From: Bos javanicus
Lineage: Eukaryota > Chordata > Mammalia > Artiodactyla > Bovidae
DNA: 64,000 bases
Direction of reading: 5' to 3'
Assembly: GCF_032452875.1 (NCBI RefSeq)
Contig: NC_083881.1
Location: 61,077,689 to 61,141,688, forward strand
Shown: positions 20,243-31,542 of the stretch, one piece after another
Numbering within the stretch: the first letter of the stretch is position 1
Layout of the letters: each line of letters starts with the position of its first letter
Translations under genes and position numbers: made by a program
Notes under the pieces: model-generated
Told to the model about the DNA's origin: nothing
What the model saw: the letters and a program-made list of their open reading frames with translations, nothing else
The model's database searches: none

Positions 20243-20462
20243 AGTGAACGCTAAGTTGTGTCTGACTCTGTGACTCAATGGACTGTAGTCCGCCAGGCTC
20301 CTGTGTCCATGGAATTCTCCAAGCATGAATACTGGAGTGAGTTGCCATTTCCAGGAAGATTTCCAGGGGATCTTCCTGACCCAAGGATCGAACCAGCGTC
20401 TTATGTCTCCTGCATTGACAGATGGGTTTTTTTTTTTACTGCTGTACCACCAGGGAAAGCCC
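20243..20462 (-). mobile_element. Bov-tA SINE
   Basis: Reverse Bov-tA with BovA body and head ending ACCACCAGGGAAAGCCC. A poly(T) expansion (20427-20438) sits inside the tRNA-derived part. A short TG/CG-rich run precedes it at 20204-20240. Confidence 0.85.
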
Positions 20463-20539
20463 AAAATCTCAATACACTTTACTATAGTGTCTAACATACA
20501 ATAGGCATAGTTATATTTAACCCAAGCTAGTCCCCAGTA

Positions 20540-20811
20540 GGAGAAAGCAATGGCACCCCACTCCAGTACTCTTGCCTGGAAAATCCCATGGATGGAGGAG
20601 CCTGGTAGGCTGCAGTCCATGGGGTTGCTAAGAGTCAGATATGACAGAGCAACTTCACTTTCACTTTTCACTTTCATGCATGGGAGAAGGAAATGGCAAC
20701 CCACTCCAGTGTTCTTGCCTGGAGAGTCCCAGGGACGGGGGAGCCTGGTGGGCTGCCGTCTATGGGGTCGCACAGAATCAGACATGACTGAAGTAACTTA
20801 GCAGCAGCAGC
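20540..20811 (+). mobile_element. BOV-A2 SINE dimer
   Basis: Forward dimer ending in a GCAGCAGCAGCAG run. AGTCCCCAGTA (20529-20539) and AGTCCCTAGTA (20812-20822) form a 10/11 target-site duplication. Confidence 0.93.
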
Positions 20812-20895
20812 AGTCCCTAGTAACAGTAATATTTAAAATGCCAAAAAAATTTACAAGAGAAACTAATGTTTTCTTAATGTTCCAGTTTGCCCAGG

Positions 20896-21163
20896 ATGCT
20901 GCTGTTGCTGCTAAGTCGCTTCAGTCCTGTCCGACTCTGTGCGACCCCATAGACGGCAGCCCACCAGGCTCCCCGTCCCTGGGACTCTCCAGGCAAGAAC
21001 ACTGAGTGGGTTGCCATTTCCTTCTCCAAAGCATGAAAGTGAAAAGTGAAAGTGAAGTCGCTCAGTCGTGTCCGACCCTCAGCGACCCCATGGACTGCAG
21101 CCCTCCAGGCTCCTCCATCCATGGGATTCTCCAGGCAAGAGTACTGGAGTGGGGTGCCATTGT
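20896..21163 (-). mobile_element. BOV-A2 SINE dimer, inverted to its neighbour
   Basis: Reverse dimer starting TGCTGCTGTTGCTGCTAAGTCGC and ending GGAGTGGGGTGCCATTG. It lies 84 bp from the forward BOV-A2 at 20540-20811, so the two form an inverted pair. Confidence 0.9.
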
Positions 21164-21209
21164 GGTCCTTGTTTAATCTGTTGATCAGATGTAGGTATTA
21201 GTTGTTGCT

Positions 21210-23126
21210 CAGTTCAGTTCAGTTCAGTCGCTCAGTCATGTTTGACTCTTTGCGACCCCATGAATCGCAGCACGCCAGGCCTCCCTGTCTATCACCAACT
21301 CCCGGAGTTTACCCAACTCATGTCCGTCAAGTCGGTGATGCCATCCAGCCATCTCATCCTCTGTCATCCCCTTTTCCTCCTGCCCCCAATCCCTGGCAGC
21401 ATCAGGGTCTTTTCCAATAAGTCAGCTCTTCGCATGAGGTCGCCAAAGTATTGGAGTTTCAGCTTCAGCATCAGTCCTTCCAATGAACACCCAGGACTGA
21501 TCTCCTTTAGGATGGACTGGTTGGATCTCCTTGCAGTCCAAGGGACTCTCAAGAGTCTTCTCCAACACCACACTTCAAAAGCATCAGTTCTTTGGCGCTC
21601 AGCTTTCTTCACAGCACAACTCTCACATCCATACATGACCACTGGAAAAACAGCCTTGACTAGATGGACCTTTGTTGGCAAAGTAATGTCTCTGCTTTTG
21701 AATATGTTATCTAGGTTGGTCATAACTTACCTTCCAAGGAGTAAGCGTCTTTTAATTTCATGGCTGCAATCACCATCTGCAGTGATTTTGGAGCCCAAAA
21801 AAGAAAGTCTGACACTGTTTCCTCATCTATTTGCCATGAAGTGATGGGACCAGATGCCATGATCTTCGTTTTCTGAATGTTGAGCTTTAAGCCAACTTTT
21901 TCAGTCTCCTCTTTCACTTTCATCAAGAGGCTCTTTAGTTCCTCTTCACTTTCTGCCATAAGGGTGGTGTCATCTGCATATCTGAGGTTATTGATATTTC
22001 TCCCAGCAATCTTGATTCCAACTTGCGCTTCTTCCAGCCCAGCATTTCTCATTATGTATTCTGCATATAAGTTAAATAAGCAGGGTGACAATATACAGCC
22101 TTGACGTAGTACTTTTCCTATTTGGAACCAGTCTTGTTCCATGTCCAGTTCTAGCTGTTGCTTCCTGACCTGCATATAGATTTCTCAAGAGGCAGGTCAG
22201 ATAGTCTGGTATTCCCATCTCTTTCAGAATTTTCCACAGTTTATTGTGATCCACACAGTCAAAGGCTTTGGCATAGTCAATAAAGCAGAAATAGATGTTT
22301 TTCTGGAACGCCCTTGCTTTTTCGATGATCCAGCAGATGTTGGAAATTTGATCTCTGGTTCCTCTGCCTTTTCTAAATCCAGCTTGAACATCTGGAAGTT
22401 CACCATTCATGTATTGCTGAAGCCTGGCTTGGAGAATTTTGAGCATTACTTTACTAGCATGTGAGATGAGTGCAATTGTGCAGTAGTTTGAGCATTCTTT
22501 GGCATTGCCTTACTTTGGGATTGGAATGAAAACTGACCTTTTCCAGTCCTGTGGCCACTGCTGAGCTGTCCAAATTTGCTGGCATATTGAGTGCAGCACT
22601 TTCACAGCATCATCTTTCAGGATTTGAAATAGCTCCACTGGAATTCCATCACCTCCACTAGCTTTGTTTGTAGTGATGCTTTCTAGGGCCCACTTGACTT
22701 CACATTCCAGGATGTCTGGCTCTAGGTGAGTGATCACACCATCATGATTATCTTGATCCTGAAGATCGTTTTTGTACAGTTCTTCTGTGTATTCTTGCCA
22801 CCTCTTCTTAATACCTTCTGCTTCTGTTAGGTCCATACCATTTCTGTCCTTTATTGAGCCCATCTTTGCATGAGATGTTCCCTTGGTATCTCTAATTTTC
22901 TTGAAGAGATCTCTAGTCTTTCTCATTCTGTTGTTTTCCTCTATTTCTTTGCATTGATCGCTGAGGAAGGCTTTCTTATCTCTCCCTGCTATTCTTTGGA
23001 ACTCTGCATTCAGATGCTTATATCTTTCCTTTTCTCCTTTGCTTTTCACTTCTCTTCTTTTCACAGCTATTTGTAAGGCCTCCACAGACAGCCATTTTGC
23101 TTTTTTGCATTTCTTTTCCATGTTGT
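21210..23126 (-). mobile_element. BovB LINE, 1.9 kb, 5'-truncated
   Basis: Reverse BovB from the CAGTTCAGTTCAGTC terminus to codons for a Lys-rich segment upstream of the reverse transcriptase. TTAGTTGTTGCT at 21198-21209 and 23127-23138 is an exact 12-bp target-site duplication. No ruminant SINE interrupts it. Confidence 0.95.
21720..23121 (-). pseudogene. BovB reverse transcriptase, broken
   Basis: RT domain of an RTE-class LINE, the enzyme that copies element RNA at the target nick. Read right to left: 23121-22510 has the N-terminal linker and the fingers region; 22446-22072 holds motif A (DYAKAFDCVDHNKL); 22175-21720 holds motif C YADD at 21980-21969. The three pieces are in different frames, with stops between them, so no intact enzyme is made. 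The endonuclease half was lost to 5' truncation. Confidence 0.88.
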
Positions 23127-23138
23127 TTAGTTGTTGCT

Positions 23139-24206
23139 ACTCATTTCAAAGTATCCCAGTTTTCACCCCAAATTTTATGATCAGGCTATATTAGTGTAAT
23201 ATCTCAGTTGGACAATATATAAATAAAATTCAAACAGTATTCCCCAGGTCTATGTCATAACCATCCTGTGATACCATAGTATATGCTAGACATTTAATAA
23301 ATTTGGTTGGAGTTCCTGTGTTCTCCATTACAAAGGAGTAAATTTTTTTTTAAAGTAAATCACTTTGGTTAATACTAATATTAATGTTCTCCCCTCTGAC
23401 AAGTTTTTTTTTTTTTTTAACCCTAGCTGGAATCCAGAAATAGCTAAAAAGAATACCAAGAAAATGGAGCCCTTCTTTTAACAAAGAATCATGACTAAAC
23501 GAATGAAGCTGCCTAGGATTTGTAAGACAAGCATAATAAATTGATACAGAACTCATCAATATAGGCTGAAATACTGTACAAGAAGATAAGTTTTAAGAAT
23601 CTTCCCAACTAGAAAAAAAGATAACCGTTTTTATTTGAGAGCAGGTTAAGAAGGGACTCTAGAAGTCTAGCCAAAATCTAATGAGGTAGAAATAGCCTGT
23701 AATCCAAGATTTCCTACAATATTGTGGCTCTCAAAGACAAAGGGTGGGTTTATCTTTTGCAACATGAACTGACTACTGTATACTTCAAATGTCTCCCTCT
23801 GCCTATGAGAATTGCTTTGGTCTTATCTAGATGGTACCTGGTCCAACTGCTTTCGTCCAAGTCCTTTACTCCACCAGACACTGAAATTCAAGAAACCTCA
23901 TCTTAGATCTGATGAAAGGAGATGCAAAGCTTACTATCAGCTGTGTACTAATGATACTGCATCCCTAATTACTTCACTATCTTCCTGATTAGCGTCATAT
24001 AACACTAAACTGAAAGAGAGATAGAAAAGAGTCCTGTCATTTCCCACAAGGGAAAGGTGAGGAAAAGATTAGCAGAAGAGATACAGAATAATCCAAGTTT
24101 GTTAAAGTCTTTACCTTTAGTCAAGGGAAATTTAGTTCATCCAAAACCCAGAGAGAGAAAAATCAGTTTATCATGTTTATTGGCTGGATATTTTATGAGG
24201 TGCCTA
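23139..24206. other. Intergenic stretch, nothing recognised
   Basis: AT-rich, with poly(T) tracts at 23342 and 23405. Only short ORFs without known domains. Confidence 0.5.
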
Positions 24207-24216
24207 CTATTAATAT

Positions 24217-24448
24217 ATGGGTTTCCCAAGTGGCACCAGTGGTAAAGAACCTGCCTGCCGATGCAAGAGACATAAGAGACACGGGTTCTATCCCTGGGTC
24301 AGGAAGATTCCCTAGCGGAGGGCATGGCAACCCACTCCAGTATTCTTGCCTGGAGAATCCCATGGACAGAGGAGCCTAGCAGGCTATAGTCCATAGGGTC
24401 ACAAAGAGTCATACAGGACTGAAGTGACTTAGCATGTACACACACGTG
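24217..24448 (+). mobile_element. Bov-tA SINE with duplication
   Basis: Forward element from GGGTTTCCCAAGTGGCACCAG to GAAGTGACTTAGCATGTACA. CTATTAATAT at 24207-24216 and 24449-24458 is an exact 10-bp target-site duplication. Confidence 0.92.
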
Positions 24449-24458
24449 CTATTAATAT

Positions 24459-25034
24459 TTACAGAGAAAAATGTCACCGTGCTAATAACTTGGAGAAAGT
24501 CATTCAACTTTGGGGCCTCAGTTTCTCTCTTGTAAAATAAAATTTCTCTACAAGGAATCTTTTCTACCTTTTAAATGTAGTCATTCTATGAAATATTGCA
24601 ATTATCTAATGCTCACTTCTGGAACATCATTCAAACAGCAAGCATGGATCAGGAACTATTGAGAATAGCATAACTATATGAAAAATAAAATGTCTACCTC
24701 AAGAAGTTCACAGTGTAGTATGAGAGACATGCAAATATTTATAATCCATTTGATACATGCTATAAGAAAGGTATCTATAAAATTATGCAAAGTACAGATA
24801 CACCTAACTCTTATGAGAAACCATGGAAAGAAAACTTTTAATGGGTATTGAAGACCAGAAAGAAAGTTTGTTATGCAGCAGAGAAAAGATGAATACCCAG
24901 AATTGCAAATCATTTTGTACAAGATTGAATATGGGTTTTAAGAGATTGGGAAGGGGCAGTTGCTGGAGATGATACTGGAAACTGAGCTAGACCAGAACCT
25001 CTAAGATATGTTAAAGAGTTTGGGCTTCATCCTG
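24459..25034. other. Intergenic stretch with possible L2/L3-type remnants
   Basis: Phrases such as TCAAGAAGTTCACAGTGTAGTATGAGAGACA and GAGTTTGGGCTTCATCCTG resemble CR1-type LINE relics, but divergence is too high to call by eye. Confidence 0.35.
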
Positions 25035-25035
25035 C

Positions 25036-25165
25036 AACAGTGCTTCTCAAACTTGAATGTGCATATAAATCATCTCTATATATTTCATTAAAATGCAGAT
25101 TCTAATTCAGTTAGTTTGGGTGGAGATAGATTCTGCATTTCCAATGAGCTCCGAGCAATGCCTCC
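25036..25165 (+). mobile_element. MER5A-like hAT-Charlie relic
   Basis: Starts CAGTGCTTCTCAAACTTGAATGTGCAT, with AAATGCAGATTCTAATTCAGT and ATTCTGCATTTCCAATGAGCTCC inside, all characteristic of MER5A-type non-autonomous hAT elements. The right terminal repeat is not clear. Confidence 0.65.
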
Positions 25166-25255
25166 TATACTGCTGATCTATTTTGAGCATGAAGGGTATT
25201 CTAAAGCAGAGATGTGATGTGGTGAGGTTGTTTTTAAAAACTGTTACTCTATAAA

Positions 25256-25350
25256 GGTCTTCCCTGGTGGCTCAGCAATAAAAAATCTGCCTACAATGCA
25301 GGAGATGCGGGATCTATCCCTGGGTCGGGAAGATCCCCAGGGGGAACTGA
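25256..25350 (+). mobile_element. Bov-tA SINE, 3'-truncated
   Basis: tRNA-derived head GGTCTTCCCTGGTGGCTCAG and TCCCTGGGTCGGGAAGATCCCC are present; the BovA body is absent. Confidence 0.75.
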
Positions 25351-25527
25351 GCAGGGCGCACCCTGTAAAAATGTAGGAAATGAAGAAAAACAAGTATGGT
25401 AGTCAACAGAAAAATTGGGAAGCTATTAACTCTCCTCAATTAATTTATTTAAATGAATAAAATCTCATTAGATCAATGTTGAACTGCATCTCAAAGATAA
25501 GAAAACACTGTAAAAGTACACTCGATT

Positions 25528-25648
25528 TGAGAATCCCCTAGCGGTCCAGTGGTTAGGACTCGGATTCCATTGTAGGGGGCATGGGTTTGATTCCTGGTCA
25601 GGGAACTAAGGTCCCGCAAGCCATGTGGAATCACCCCCTCCAAAAAAA
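25528..25648 (+). mobile_element. CHR-2 type SINE
   Basis: GAATCCCCTAGCGGTCCAGTGGTTAGGACTCGG ... TCCTGGTCAGGGAACTAAGGTCCCGC, ending in a short A-run. Flanks AAAGTACACTCG and AAAGTATACTTG suggest a diverged target-site duplication. Confidence 0.85.
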
Positions 25649-25839
25649 GTATACTTGTTTGGCTACAACAATCTTTTGCCATTTTCCTGTTTAACTCTTT
25701 AATAGTCTAAGGTTGATCTAGAGCTATGTTGTCCAATGTGGTAGTTACCAGCCGTAACTACCCACAGATGGCTATTTAAATTTTTATTAATGTATTATTA
25801 TATTACTTAAAATTAAGTAACATGAAAAATTCAGTTCTT

Positions 25840-25962
25840 GGGGACTTCCCTGACAATCCAATGGTTAAGACCCCAAGCTCCCAATGCAGGGGGTGAAGGC
25901 TGGATCCCTGGTCGAACTAAGATCCCACATGCAGCATGACACAGCCAAAAAAAAAAAAAATT
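25840..25962 (+). mobile_element. CHR-2 SINE fused to an L1 3' end
   Basis: GGGACTTCCCTGACAATCCAATGG ... TCCCTGGTCGAACTAAGATCCC ... ACACAGCC followed by A14. The L1 sequence starts directly after the A-tract. The left boundary is the edge of the hAT element's target-site duplication. Confidence 0.85.
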
Positions 25963-26480
25963 AAATTCCTCATATGATCCAGTGATCCCACTCCTAGGCA
26001 TATCTGGAGAAAAGTATAATTCAGAAAGATACATGCACCCCAGTGTTCACAGCACCACTATTTATAATAGCTAAGACACGGAAGCAACCTACATGTCCAT
26101 CAACAGATGAAGGAATAAAGAAGATGTGGTATATATACACAATGGAATGTTACTCAGCCATTTCCAACAACATGGATGGACCTAGAGATTATCATACTAA
26201 GTGAAGTAAGTCAGCCAGAGAAAGGCAAATGTATCTGCTTATAGATGGAACCTAAAAAATGATACAAATGAACTGATTTATAAAACAGAAACAGATTCAC
26301 AGACAAAACAAACTTATGGTTACCAAAGGGGAAAGGCAAGAAGGGATAAATTAGAAATTTGGAATTAAAATATATAACTACTATATATAAAATAGATAAA
26401 TAACAAGGACCTACTATATAGCACAGGGAACTATACTCTTTATCTTGTAATAACCTATAATGGAAAAGAATCTTTAAAAG

Positions 26481-26511
<31 letters not shown>

Positions 26512-26516
26512 CACAT

Positions 26517-26549
<33 letters not shown>

Positions 26550-26622
26550 ACTAAATAACTTTGCTGTACACTTGAAAGAAACACGTTGTAAATCATCTAA
26601 ATTTCAATAAAACTTCTTTAAG
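25963..26622 (+). mobile_element. L1 3' end (end of ORF2 plus 3' UTR)
   Basis: ATATGATCCAGTGATCCCACTCCTAGGCATAT, CAGCACCACTATTTATAATAGC, GTGGTATATATACACAATGGAATGTTACTCAGCC are standard L1 ORF2-end phrases. The 3' UTR ends AATCATCTAAATTTCAATAAAACTTC. A TA/CA microsatellite (26480-26551) lies in the UTR. Duplicate AATTCATTTCTT follows at 26623-26634. Confidence 0.85.
26480..26551. repeat. (TA)n(CA)n microsatellite in L1 3' UTR
   Basis: Alternating TATATA and ACACAC runs, about 70 bp, between AAAAG and CTAAATAAC. Confidence 0.9.
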
Positions 26623-26760
26623 AATTCATTTCTTTAATTACACTAAACACATTTCAAGTGCTGTACATAGCTAATGACTACCATTTTGCACAGCATCAAT
26701 ATAGAACATTTTCAACTCAGAAGAAATTTCTATTGCACAGCACTAACAGAGGCTCAGCTA

Positions 26761-27193
26761 GGCATCTGTAGTCTAAGGAGTCAACATTATGAAAAACATC
26801 TCATTATCTCTATTCTTTGTTTATTTCTTTTAGAATGTATCCTCTCCTTCTTGAAAGATTATTCAGTACTTTTTAAATGTGACAATGAATTAAGAAAGGG
26901 GAACATTTAAAAACCATATTGAAGGTGAGGACATCTTGGCAGACTCAACAACATCGTTTTCCTTTGAGAAACAACACCAAGATTTGGAACTCCCAGAAGA
27001 TGTCTCAAGATCATAGCACCCTTGAGAAAATGAGCTAATTTGTAAGTAAGTCTGTGAGAATGATAATAAATACATTATTCCCCATATGTAAACAGTAAAT
27101 AAGTTTAAGACTAAGTTTCAAAACCTTATGCAATTGCCATGATTAATTTAGTCAAGAATAAAAAACTGAGTATTGATGTTTAAAGATAGAGTC
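26761..27193. other. Intergenic stretch, nothing recognised
   Basis: AT-rich sequence between the hAT relic and the next Bov-tA. No gene or repeat recognised. Confidence 0.45.
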
Positions 27194-27412
27194 TGTGCTT
27201 AACATATCGTCATATCCAACTCTTTGTGACCCTTTGAACTGTAGCCCACCAGACTCCTCTGTCCATGGGATTTCCCAGTCAAAAACATTGGAGTGAGTTG
27301 TCGTTTTCCTCTTCCAAAGGATCTGTCCAACCCAGGGATCAAACCCAAGTTTCCTGTGTCTCTTTCATTGCAGGTGGATTTTTTACCCGATGAGCCACTG
27401 GGAAAGTTCCAG
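27194..27412 (-). mobile_element. Bov-tA SINE, diverged
   Basis: Reverse element: CATATCCAACTCTTTGTGACCCTTTGAACTGTAGCCCACC through GATGAGCCACTGGGAAAGTTCC. More diverged than most copies here. Confidence 0.82.
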
Positions 27413-27722
27413 GACTTTTCCCCATAACAACTATAAGCTTATCAATGGAGAAAGAATGCTTTACCTCAAGAGATGCTTTCTGTTATGTATACAAACAAAT
27501 TCAACACAAACTGATAAATAAAGAAACTTATTGGCTCATTTAACCAGAAAAGCCAGAAGTGTATGTGATTTCAGAATTGATGGGTCTAACAGTCTAGCTA
27601 TTTTTTTTATCAAGGGCTCAATTTCATTCTGAATCTATCCGTGGTGTTGACTTAATTTTAACAATGATTACTTTCACTGACATAGCTGACAAAAATAATC
27701 AGGGCCTTTTTATATCTAAGCT

Positions 27723-27944
27723 GGGGCTTCCCTGATGACTCAGACAGTAAAGAACCTGCCTGTAATGAGGGAGCCCCAGTTCGATCCTTTGGTGGGAAGA
27801 TCCCCTGAAGAAGGGAATGGCAACCCACTCCAGTATTCTTGCCTGAAGAATTCCATGAACAGAAGAGTCTGGAGGGCTACAGTCTATGGGGTTGCAAAAA
27901 GTCGGACATGGCTGAGCGACTAACACTCTCACTTTTTCACTTTC
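27723..27944 (+). mobile_element. Bov-tA SINE with perfect duplication
   Basis: Forward element from GGGGCTTCCCTGATGACTCAG to CTGAGCGACTAACACTCTCAC. ATATCTAAGCT at 27712-27722 and 27945-27955 is an exact 11-bp target-site duplication. Confidence 0.94.
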
Positions 27945-27955
27945 ATATCTAAGCT

Positions 27956-28839
27956 AGTCTGCTCCCATATTCTTTCAATAGAGTTCTAAATTGTGCACTG
28001 ATTAGAGCAATTCTCATTCATCCCTGTGGCCAGGGCAGTCCATGACTGCTCTGATGACTTAAGTCTGACTAATCTGAATTCATCATTGTAGCAAGAAGCT
28101 TGGTCCACTCAAACCACATGGCTGCCATATAAAAGAGGAAGACAGAAATAAATGTTGGGGAAAGAAACAATGTTTACCATGTCACCAGAAAAAGAAGATT
28201 AGTTTTTGGTTCTCATTTATATCAACTTATTTTTTAAATCCTTACATTCCAAGTCATTTTTTTCTTGATAAGAAAAAACTTTGAAAGTGGGCAAATGAGG
28301 TTTCAGATTCACAGGGGGAGAAAAAATCACATTAGAGAAAGCATAAGGAAGAAAATAATGGCATGAAGGTCAATTTAATTTTTACTGCAGCCACAAAAAG
28401 TGGGGGAAATAGAATCAGAAAGAATTGATGGCATAAGGATTATTGGGATATATTCTGATTTTATTCCTGTTGTTTGTGGAAGAGAGAAATTCTTCCCAGC
28501 ATTACAAATAAGAGTCCTAAAATTCAACCAGACTGGTTCATAGTCTCTTCTTACCCCACCACACTCAGCCCCAACAGAACAATAATATGACCAGGAAAAA
28601 TGGAATGTGCCAACCATTAGCTTAAACCACCATAGATCTTCCTAAAGCTTGAGATGGGATCAGGTTCCCCCCAAATACTAGAGTTTATGGTAAAAGCTAT
28701 TATCCAAGCTCAAGTCTGAATTCTCTTAATAGTGAGAAAGCAAGTAATGAAGATTGGTATGAAGCCAAGAACGTCCACTCCACCATCCCTAAGGCCCAAT
28801 TAAAGACTGTCTCTTGTATTAATTCACAGTGTTGCCCTA
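27956..28839. other. Intergenic stretch, nothing recognised
   Basis: No repeat or coding signal that I can name. Confidence 0.5.
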
Positions 28840-29039
28840 GACACAGGCATTGGCTTCTCTGTGATTCAGTGTCCTGGTTTCTAAACTAGAAGTAATAGTT
28901 CTTCCTTCACAAAATTTTTGACAGGCTGTGATGCCATGATTTCAGTAAAATTTATCTTGTAAACTGAAAAAAAAAATACTATCTCTTTGAAAATGTTAGT
29001 TTTTATAAACGCTGCTTTGACTTGCTTTATACTATGTAT

Positions 29040-29160
29040 ATGTCTTGCCTCCCTCAGTGGATTATTAGTTCCTTGAAATCAGGGACATTATATCCCTACT
29101 CAAGCACTAAGCACATACAGAGAGCACTGACTAAAGGATAAAATAGTTGAATGGTGGGGA
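29040..29160 (+). mobile_element. L2 LINE 3' end relic
   Basis: TTAGTTCCTTGAAATCAGGGACATTATATCCC followed by AAGCACTAAGCACATACAGAGAGCACTGACTAAA matches the L2 tail (consensus AGGGCAGGGAC ... GCACATAGTAGGTGCTCAAT). Confidence 0.55.
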
Positions 29161-30190
29161 ATCAGTGCTATATATTTGGAAAGTGGAACTAGGTCATTGA
29201 AAGAAGTGGAGTGGGTAAAAAAGAATATCACAGCTCTTAGAACTGTTCTAGGGGAGAGGCACAACTTAGGTAACGGATCCTGGGGTAAAATAACTCAGGC
29301 GGTTTCACTCCCCAAGACAGGAGCCCACAGAATCCCATTTCTACTTGCAGATTTTCTAATAGCTGTGTTTGATGATCATATTAAATCATCAAATAAATTT
29401 GTGCCTCTACAAGTGCTTTATGGATTTATGCCTCCACAAATGCTTTCTTAGTCTTGACAATCTCAATTTAAGTTTCTTATTCCCTTTGGATCTTGTGAAG
29501 TGTTTCTCCTCACATAGCATCTGAGAAAACATATTCTATTCATTTACTTCATAACGGCTCCCTTGAACTCTTTATTGCTTCCCTAACCATTAGAACCTAA
29601 GATGTGCTTGCAAACAGGACTTATTATTGACAATCTTCATCTTTTGCAGATGGAAGTGATGACAGACCCACTGCTTTGTATAAAAATATTTTGCTATTTC
29701 TATACAAAATATTTTATTAATGGAAACCACACATTATGTTACATTGAAATATTATGACTTGAAATTTGAGTATCTAATGTCTCTAATAATAAAGGCTTCA
29801 CAGTACAACTGTTGCTTGTAGATCTGCAGCTGGCTGGTATTTTAATTTTTAATTTAAATATGACTTATCTGAAATATTAAGAAAAATTCTCCTTGGATCA
29901 TTGCATTTCAAAAGAAGAAAGCAAATCCAGTTGTTTAATGATGATGCAATCTTTTATTTATAAATTGAGATCATTAGCACTCACCTAATGCTTTCTTTCT
30001 ACTAAGTATATTCCTAATAATGCTAAATAAAATAAAGGCTCTTTATAATGTTAAATTCACCAGAGCAACATAGCAAAGTATGGAGGTAAGAATTATTAAT
30101 AACATGTTAAAGGAAAAAACTCATTTCTAAAAACAGTTTCAATAAGTGATAATTATGCAAATAAGTACTGATTTTTAGGTAATAGTTCCA
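29161..30190. other. Intergenic stretch, nothing recognised
   Basis: AT-rich. An ATG-initiated 91-codon frame at 29176-29451 has no recognisable domain and no supporting signals. Confidence 0.5.
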
Positions 30191-30194
30191 AAGT

Positions 30195-30320
30195 TGTTCT
30201 GTCTTCCCCACTGAATTTTGAATGCCTGCAGGTAAGTGAAATGCCTTATTCTTATTATTCACCAAATTCTCTAGCATAGTGCCTTCTACACCATTGACTT
30301 CTTATTGAATCTAATTAAAA
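30195..30320 (+). mobile_element. L2 LINE 3' end relic
   Basis: CTGTCTTCCCCACTGAATTTTGAATGCCTGCAGG ... TCTAGCATAGTGCCTTCTACACC fits the L2 3' tail. Confidence 0.5.
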
Positions 30321-30446
30321 ATCAATAAGCTCTGCTAATAAACCAACAGTAGATAGGCAGTGTTTTGACTTAAAATATTGACACTTGAAAGAAAAATATC
30401 TAAGCATAAGAATGTGATTTTCCTCAATTAAAATGTTGAGATTTTT

Positions 30447-30590
30447 AGACTTCCCTGAAGGTCCAGTGGTTAAGACTCTGAGCTTCCACTGCAGCAGGTG
30501 AGGGTTCTACTCCTGAGCAGAAAACTAAGATCCCCGCTGGCCAACAAAAGATCCTCAGTGTGGCCAAAAGTTGAAAAAAAAAAAAAAAGC
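30447..30590 (+). mobile_element. CHR-2 type SINE
   Basis: AGACTTCCCTGAAGGTCCAGTGG ... TTCTACTCCTGAGCAGAAAACTAAGATCC ... GTGTGGCCAAAAG and an A15 tail. Flanks GTTGAGATTTTT and GCTGAATTTTTT suggest an old duplication. Confidence 0.85.
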
Positions 30591-30599
30591 TGAATTTTT

Positions 30600-31263
30600 T
30601 TTCCTTTTACTTATAATCTTTATTATCAACATAAATATTGGGGGAACAAAGTGTGTCAATATATCTGGTTAGTGATAACCACAGTATCAAATTCTAACTC
30701 ACCTTCATTTAGTTTTAATGTACTTTTTCATTTAATTTTATTTTTTTAGAAAAAGAAAAAAATGATTAAATTCTTTTCTAACACTGAATATAGAAGGTCT
30801 TAATTTTCTGCTACAGGATTGCTGATATTTATTTTCATTCTTCATCCCTGTGTGTTTCTATGAAAGGACTATTCTTTTGTTAGTGTGTATATGTTATAGT
30901 GATATGATTAAAGTCATATTGTGATGATGATAACCCTTTAGATCACTCCTCACAGAATGTTCTAGAAGTTGGCAGATCTGTTAACCTCAGCCAGAAAGGT
31001 TTAGATATTGTATGAATTCCAAGAATCCCCTACAGATAAGGTATACACCTCAGGCTAAAAACTTGAACTGTGTGAGAAGACCTTAATTAGTCTGAGACAT
31101 TTAAACCAGTCTCCTAAACCTTACTCCAAGAATGAGTCAGTATGTCATGAGAAGAGCTCTCTTGTGAGGGTAAATGAGTTGCCTTGTCATATGGAGGCAG
31201 GGAGATGAAAGAGAAGGGAACTGTGCTTGCAAAATTGATCTAATCCTTTAAGCTTGCTGTATA
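30600..31263. other. Intergenic stretch, nothing recognised
   Basis: AT-rich; no repeat family or gene recognised. Confidence 0.5.
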
Positions 31264-31276
31264 GTTATAATTACCT

Positions 31277-31542
31277 ATACAGTCCATGGAATTCTCTAGG
31301 CCAGAAAACTGGAGTGGGTAGCCTTTCCCTTCTCCAGGGGATCTTCCCAACCCAGGGATTGGACCCAGGTCTCCTGCATTGCAGGCAGATTCTTTACCAG
31401 ATGAGCCACAAGGGAAGCCCAAGAATACTGGAGTGGGTAGCCTATCCCTTCTCCAGGGGATCTTTCCCACCCAGGACTCGAACCGGGGTCTCCTGCATTG
31501 CAGGTGGGTTCTTTACCGACTGAGCTATGAGGGAAGCCCGTG
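31277..31542 (-). mobile_element. Composite Bov-tA dimer with perfect duplication
   Basis: Two partial Bov-tA units in one orientation. Each carries GGGGATCTT.CC.ACCCAGG and ends in a tRNA head (CCACAAGGGAAGCCC near 31420; CTATGAGGGAAGCCCG at 31542). GTTATAATTACCT at 31264-31276 and 31543-31555 is an exact 13-bp duplication around both units, so the dimer inserted as one molecule. Confidence 0.93.

Larger units (their letters stand above)
25716..26760 (-). mobile_element. hAT-type DNA transposon relic, split by a CHR-2/L1 insertion
   Basis: Left part 25716-25839 (TTGTCCAATGTGGTAG ... GGCTATTTAAATTTTTATT ... AAAAATTCAGTTCTT) and right part 26623-26760 (ACACATTTCAAGTGCTGTACATAGC ... AATATAGAACATTTTC ... 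TTCTATTGCACAGCAC) are the two halves of one old non-autonomous hAT element. I do not commit to a MER number. The halves join exactly at the duplication flanking the inserted unit. Confidence 0.7.

Noticed and set aside
20195..20785. 196-codon minus-strand frame at 20.2-20.8 kb
   Set aside because: It runs through a Bov-tA and a BOV-A2 SINE. SINE-derived frames of this kind occur at many places in the window.
29176..29451. 91-codon ATG frame
   Set aside because: No recognisable domain or supporting signal.
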